Shown: positions 62,041 through 64,000 of the stretch, one piece after another
How positions within the stretch are numbered: the first letter of the stretch is position 1
How the letters are laid out: each line of letters begins with the position of its first letter
Source: Paucimonas sp.
GTDB lineage: Bacteria; Pseudomonadota; Gammaproteobacteria; Pseudomonadales; Pseudomonadaceae
Assembly (NCBI GenBank): GCA_031253995.1
Contig: JAIRVG010000105.1
Location: 1 to 64,000, forward strand
Direction: 5' to 3'
DNA: 64,000 bases
Notes under the pieces: model-generated
Databases searched by the model: none
What the model was told of the DNA's origin: nothing
What the model saw: the letters and a program-made list of their open reading frames with translations, nothing else
Translations under genes and position numbers: made by a program

Positions 62041-62631
62041 TTGAATAAAGTCACCTCGCTGCCCATGCGTTACGACCCCCGCGAACTCACCGATGAGGAG
62101 TTGGTGGCGCGTTCGCATGAGGAGCTTTTCCATGTCACCCGCGCCTATGAAGAACTCATGCGGCGCTATCAGCGCACCCTTTTTAACGTTTGCTCACGAT
62201 ATCTCGGGAACGATCGCGATGCGGATGATGTCTGTCAGGAGGTGATGCTGAAGGTCCTCTACGGTCTGAAGAACTTCGAGGGCAAATCCAAGTTCAAGAC
62301 CTGGCTCTACAGCATCACCTATAACGAGTGCATTACCCAGTATCGCAAGGAGCGACGCAAACGTCGGTTGATGGACGCCCTGAGCCTCGATCCCGTGGAG
62401 GAAGCTTCTGAAGAGAAGTCGCCGAAGCCGGAGGAGAAGGGAGGGCTGGACAGATGGCTGGTTCATGTGAACCCCATCGACCGTGAAATCCTGGTGCTAC
62501 GATTTGTCGCAGAACTGGAATTTCAGGAAATCGCCGACATCATGCATATGGGCTTGAGTGCGACGAAAATGCGCTACAAGCGTGCGCTAGACAAGCTGCG
62601 CGAGAAATTTTCAGGCCAGGTTGAAACTTAG
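62041..62631 (+). CDS. sigX: ECF sigma factor SigX
   Basis: A 196-residue ECF sigma factor. Region 2 ('FNVCSRYLGNDRDADDVCQEV' split around residue 55-75, 'KTWLYSITYNECI') and region 4 ('LEFQEIADIMHMGLSATKMR', about 160-180) are clear. SigX activates oprF, fatty-acid and envelope genes during membrane stress. The start TTG 62041 (MNKVTSLP) fits the known Pseudomonas N-terminus but lacks a strong ribosome-binding site. ATG 62065 is the alternative. No anti-sigma gene follows, as usual for sigX. Confidence 0.95.
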   Translation: MNKVTSLPMRYDPRELTDEELVARSHEELFHVTRAYEELMRRYQRTLFNVCSRYLGNDRDADDVCQEVMLKVLYGLKNFEGKSKFKTWLYSITYNECITQYRKERRKRRLMDALSLDPVEEASEEKSPKPEEKGGLDRWLVHVNPIDREILVLRFVAELEFQEIADIMHMGLSATKMRYKRALDKLREKFSGQVET

Positions 62632-62637
62632 CTGGTC

Positions 62638-62663
62638 GGAAAATTCTCTAACCACTCGGTGAG
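62638..62663 (+). promoter_or_regulatory. Candidate SigX-type promoter of oprF
   Basis: GGAAAA (62638-62643) and CGGT (62657-62660), 13 bases apart, resemble an ECF-type -35/-10 pair just after sigX. A GTCCCC/GGGGAC hairpin (62688-62710) in the leader precedes the oprF start. Known SigX control of oprF supports a promoter here, but the exact boxes are my reading. Confidence 0.35.
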
Positions 62664-62742
62664 TTCTGCTAAACTTGCCGACGAGTTGTCCCCCGGATAT
62701 TGGTGGGGACTGCTTAACAATCACCAGATGGGGATTTAACGG

Positions 62743-63780
62743 ATGAAATTGAAAAACACCTTGGGCTTGGCCATTGGTTCTCTTGTTGCCGCAACTTCTT
62801 TCGGCGCTCTGGCACAAGGCCAAGGCGCGGTTGAGGTTGAAGGCTTCTACAAGAAAGAATACTTCGACAGTCAGCGCGACTTCAAAAACGACGGCAACCT
62901 GTTCGGTGGCTCGATCGGTTACTTCCTGACCGACGACGTCGAACTGCGTCTGGGCTACGACGAAGTTCACAACGCTCGTGGCGAAGATGGCAAGAACATC
63001 AAGGGCTCGAACACCGCCCTGGACGCTCTGTACCACTTCAACAACCCAGGCGACATGCTGCGTCCATACGTCTCTGCTGGTTTCTCCGACCAGAGCATCG
63101 GCCAGACCGGCCGTGGTGGTCGTAACGGTTCCACCTTCGCCAACCTGGGCGCTGGTGCCAAGCTGTACTTCACCGACAACTTCTACGCCCGTGCTGGCGT
63201 TGAAGCTCAATACAACATCGACCAGGGCGACACCGAGTGGGCTCCTAGCGTTGGTGTTGGCCTGAACTTCGGTGGCGGCTCCAAGGCTGCTCCGGCTCCA
63301 GCACCGGCTCCGGTTGCTGAAGTCTGCTCCGACAGCGACAACGATGGCGTCTGCGACAACGTCGACAAGTGCCCTGACACCCCAGCCAACGTTACCGTTG
63401 ACGCTGATGGCTGCCCGGCTGTTGCCGAAGTCGTTCGCGTTGAGCTGGACGTCAAGTTCGACTTCGACAAGTCGGTCGTCAAGCCAAACAGCTACGGCGA
63501 CATCAAGAACCTGGCTGACTTCATGAAGCAGTACCCATCCACCAGCACCACCGTTGAAGGTCACACTGACTCCGTCGGTCCTGACGCTTACAACCAGAAG
63601 CTGTCCGAGCGTCGTGCAAACGCCGTGAAGCAGGTTCTGACCCAGCAGTACGGTGTTGAGTCGAGCCGCGTTCAGTCGGTTGGCTACGGTGAAACCCGTC
63701 CGGTTGCCGACAACGCCACCGACGCTGGTCGCGCTGTCAACCGTCGCGTTGAAGCTCAAGTAGAAGCCCAAGCCAAGTAA
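62743..63780 (+). CDS. oprF: Major outer membrane porin OprF (OmpA family)
   Basis: A 345-residue OprF. A signal peptide (about 1-24, 'FGALAQG'), an N-terminal eight-stranded beta-barrel (about 25-185), a Pro/Ala hinge ('APAPAPAPVAE'), a Cys-containing linker with four cysteines ('CSDSDNDGVCDNVDKCPDT', 'DGCP') and a C-terminal OmpA peptidoglycan-binding domain ('VEGHTDSVGPDAYNQKLSERR') are all present. It is the general porin and the envelope-peptidoglycan link. Codon use is strongly biased, as expected for high expression. A strong terminator follows. Confidence 0.98.
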   Translation: MKLKNTLGLAIGSLVAATSFGALAQGQGAVEVEGFYKKEYFDSQRDFKNDGNLFGGSIGYFLTDDVELRLGYDEVHNARGEDGKNIKGSNTALDALYHFNNPGDMLRPYVSAGFSDQSIGQTGRGGRNGSTFANLGAGAKLYFTDNFYARAGVEAQYNIDQGDTEWAPSVGVGLNFGGGSKAAPAPAPAPVAEVCSDSDNDGVCDNVDKCPDTPANVTVDADGCPAVAEVVRVELDVKFDFDKSVVKPNSYGDIKNLADFMKQYPSTSTTVEGHTDSVGPDAYNQKLSERRANAVKQVLTQQYGVESSRVQSVGYGETRPVADNATDAGRAVNRRVEAQVEAQAK

Positions 63781-63798
63781 TTGGTCTGAGCGCTACTG

Positions 63799-63824
63799 AA
63801 AAGCCCGGCTTAGGCCGGGCTTTT
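63799..63824 (+). terminator. Rho-independent terminator of oprF
   Basis: AAAAGCCCGGC (63799-63809) pairs with GCCGGGCTTTT (63814-63824) across a 4-base loop. The A/T-flanked stem can terminate in both directions and so may also serve the convergent gene ending at 63845. Confidence 0.95.
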
Positions 63825-63844
63825 CTTTGCCTGCGATTTGCCGA

Positions 63845-64000
63845 TCAGCCTTTCAACAGGACGATCAGCAGGATCAGGTTGAGCAGCAGCGAGAGCAGGG
63901 CCAGACCACGCCAGACCTTCAGCGGCTCGCGTTCCAGCAGCGGGCGCGGACGCACCGCCAGTGGCTGGTGCTCGCCCTGTTCCAGCTGCAACAGCCAGTG
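63845..64000 (-). CDS. C-terminal end of a tail-anchored membrane protein (partial)
   Basis: Only the last 51 residues are in the window. They show a Pro/Arg-rich linker ('PLAVRPRPLLEREPL') and one C-terminal hydrophobic helix ('LALLSLLLNLILLIVLL') ending in KG, a tail-anchor layout. In some pseudomonads a protein Ser/Thr kinase-phosphatase of the nitrate-assimilation region ends in this way, but this fragment is too short to decide. It is convergent with oprF. Confidence 0.55.
   Translation of the reverse strand, partial: HWLLQLEQGEHQPLAVRPRPLLEREPLKVWRGLALLSLLLNLILLIVLLKG

Overview
The window is a GC-rich chromosomal segment of a Pseudomonas, most likely of the P. putida/P. fluorescens group. 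This rests on gene content and order: the ppsA - cmaX-crfX-cmpX-sigX-oprF block, a 1,621-residue NAD-dependent glutamate dehydrogenase, a nadK-to-pepN operon, and many REP/BIME palindromes with GTGGGAGCGGG or GCTGGCAAGCCAGC cores. No rRNA, tRNA or CRISPR array was seen.

Layout. 1-8,500: cytochrome b561 and a DUF1853 gene face a tightly packed operon (nadK, metallophosphoesterase, rhomboid glpG, yeaC-like, DUF2797, pepN). Related REP-linked repeats lie at both ends in inverted orientation. 8,700-13,900: a secreted YCF48-like beta-propeller coupled to an RND/MMPL exporter, a small acidic protein overlapping a periplasmic lactonase-like protein, and a 59-residue exported peptide. 14,000-19,470: GST and SbcCD. 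19,640-25,450: a five-gene cassette (LysR, DAACS symporter, PLP-dependent D-cysteine desulfhydrase/ACC-deaminase-like enzyme, MFS and LysE transporters). It sits between two direct copies of one REP-bearing spacer and has a lighter base composition, so it looks inserted. 25,575-32,400: a MoxR-DUF58-DUF4381-BatA-BatB/C-BatD envelope stress operon. 33,311-38,176: gdhB. 38,380-38,860: a strongly structured leader ahead of a DUF6124-like gene.

38,900-53,700 is an accessory defence island of lower GC. It carries a decayed fic gene that has lost its catalytic His, an intact type I restriction-modification operon (hsdRMS), an IS66 transposase remnant, then the most unusual content. That content is a protein with two GHKL ATPase domains (MORC/Hsp90-like at the N-terminus, histidine-kinase-like at the C-terminus) translationally coupled to a receiver-domain protein, convergent with a DNA cytosine-5 methyltransferase and preceded on that strand by an HNH endonuclease. 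I read this as a candidate restriction-modification system under ATPase/two-component-like control. The island ends at an ORF-less group II intron remnant lying against a REP arm.

54,200-64,000 returns to core chromosome: ppsR divergent from ppsA, an alpha/beta hydrolase, a Rieske protein, rraA, and the cmaX-crfX-cmpX-sigX-oprF envelope-stress block. A truncated membrane-anchored protein ends the window. All family assignments come from reading motifs; no database search was run.
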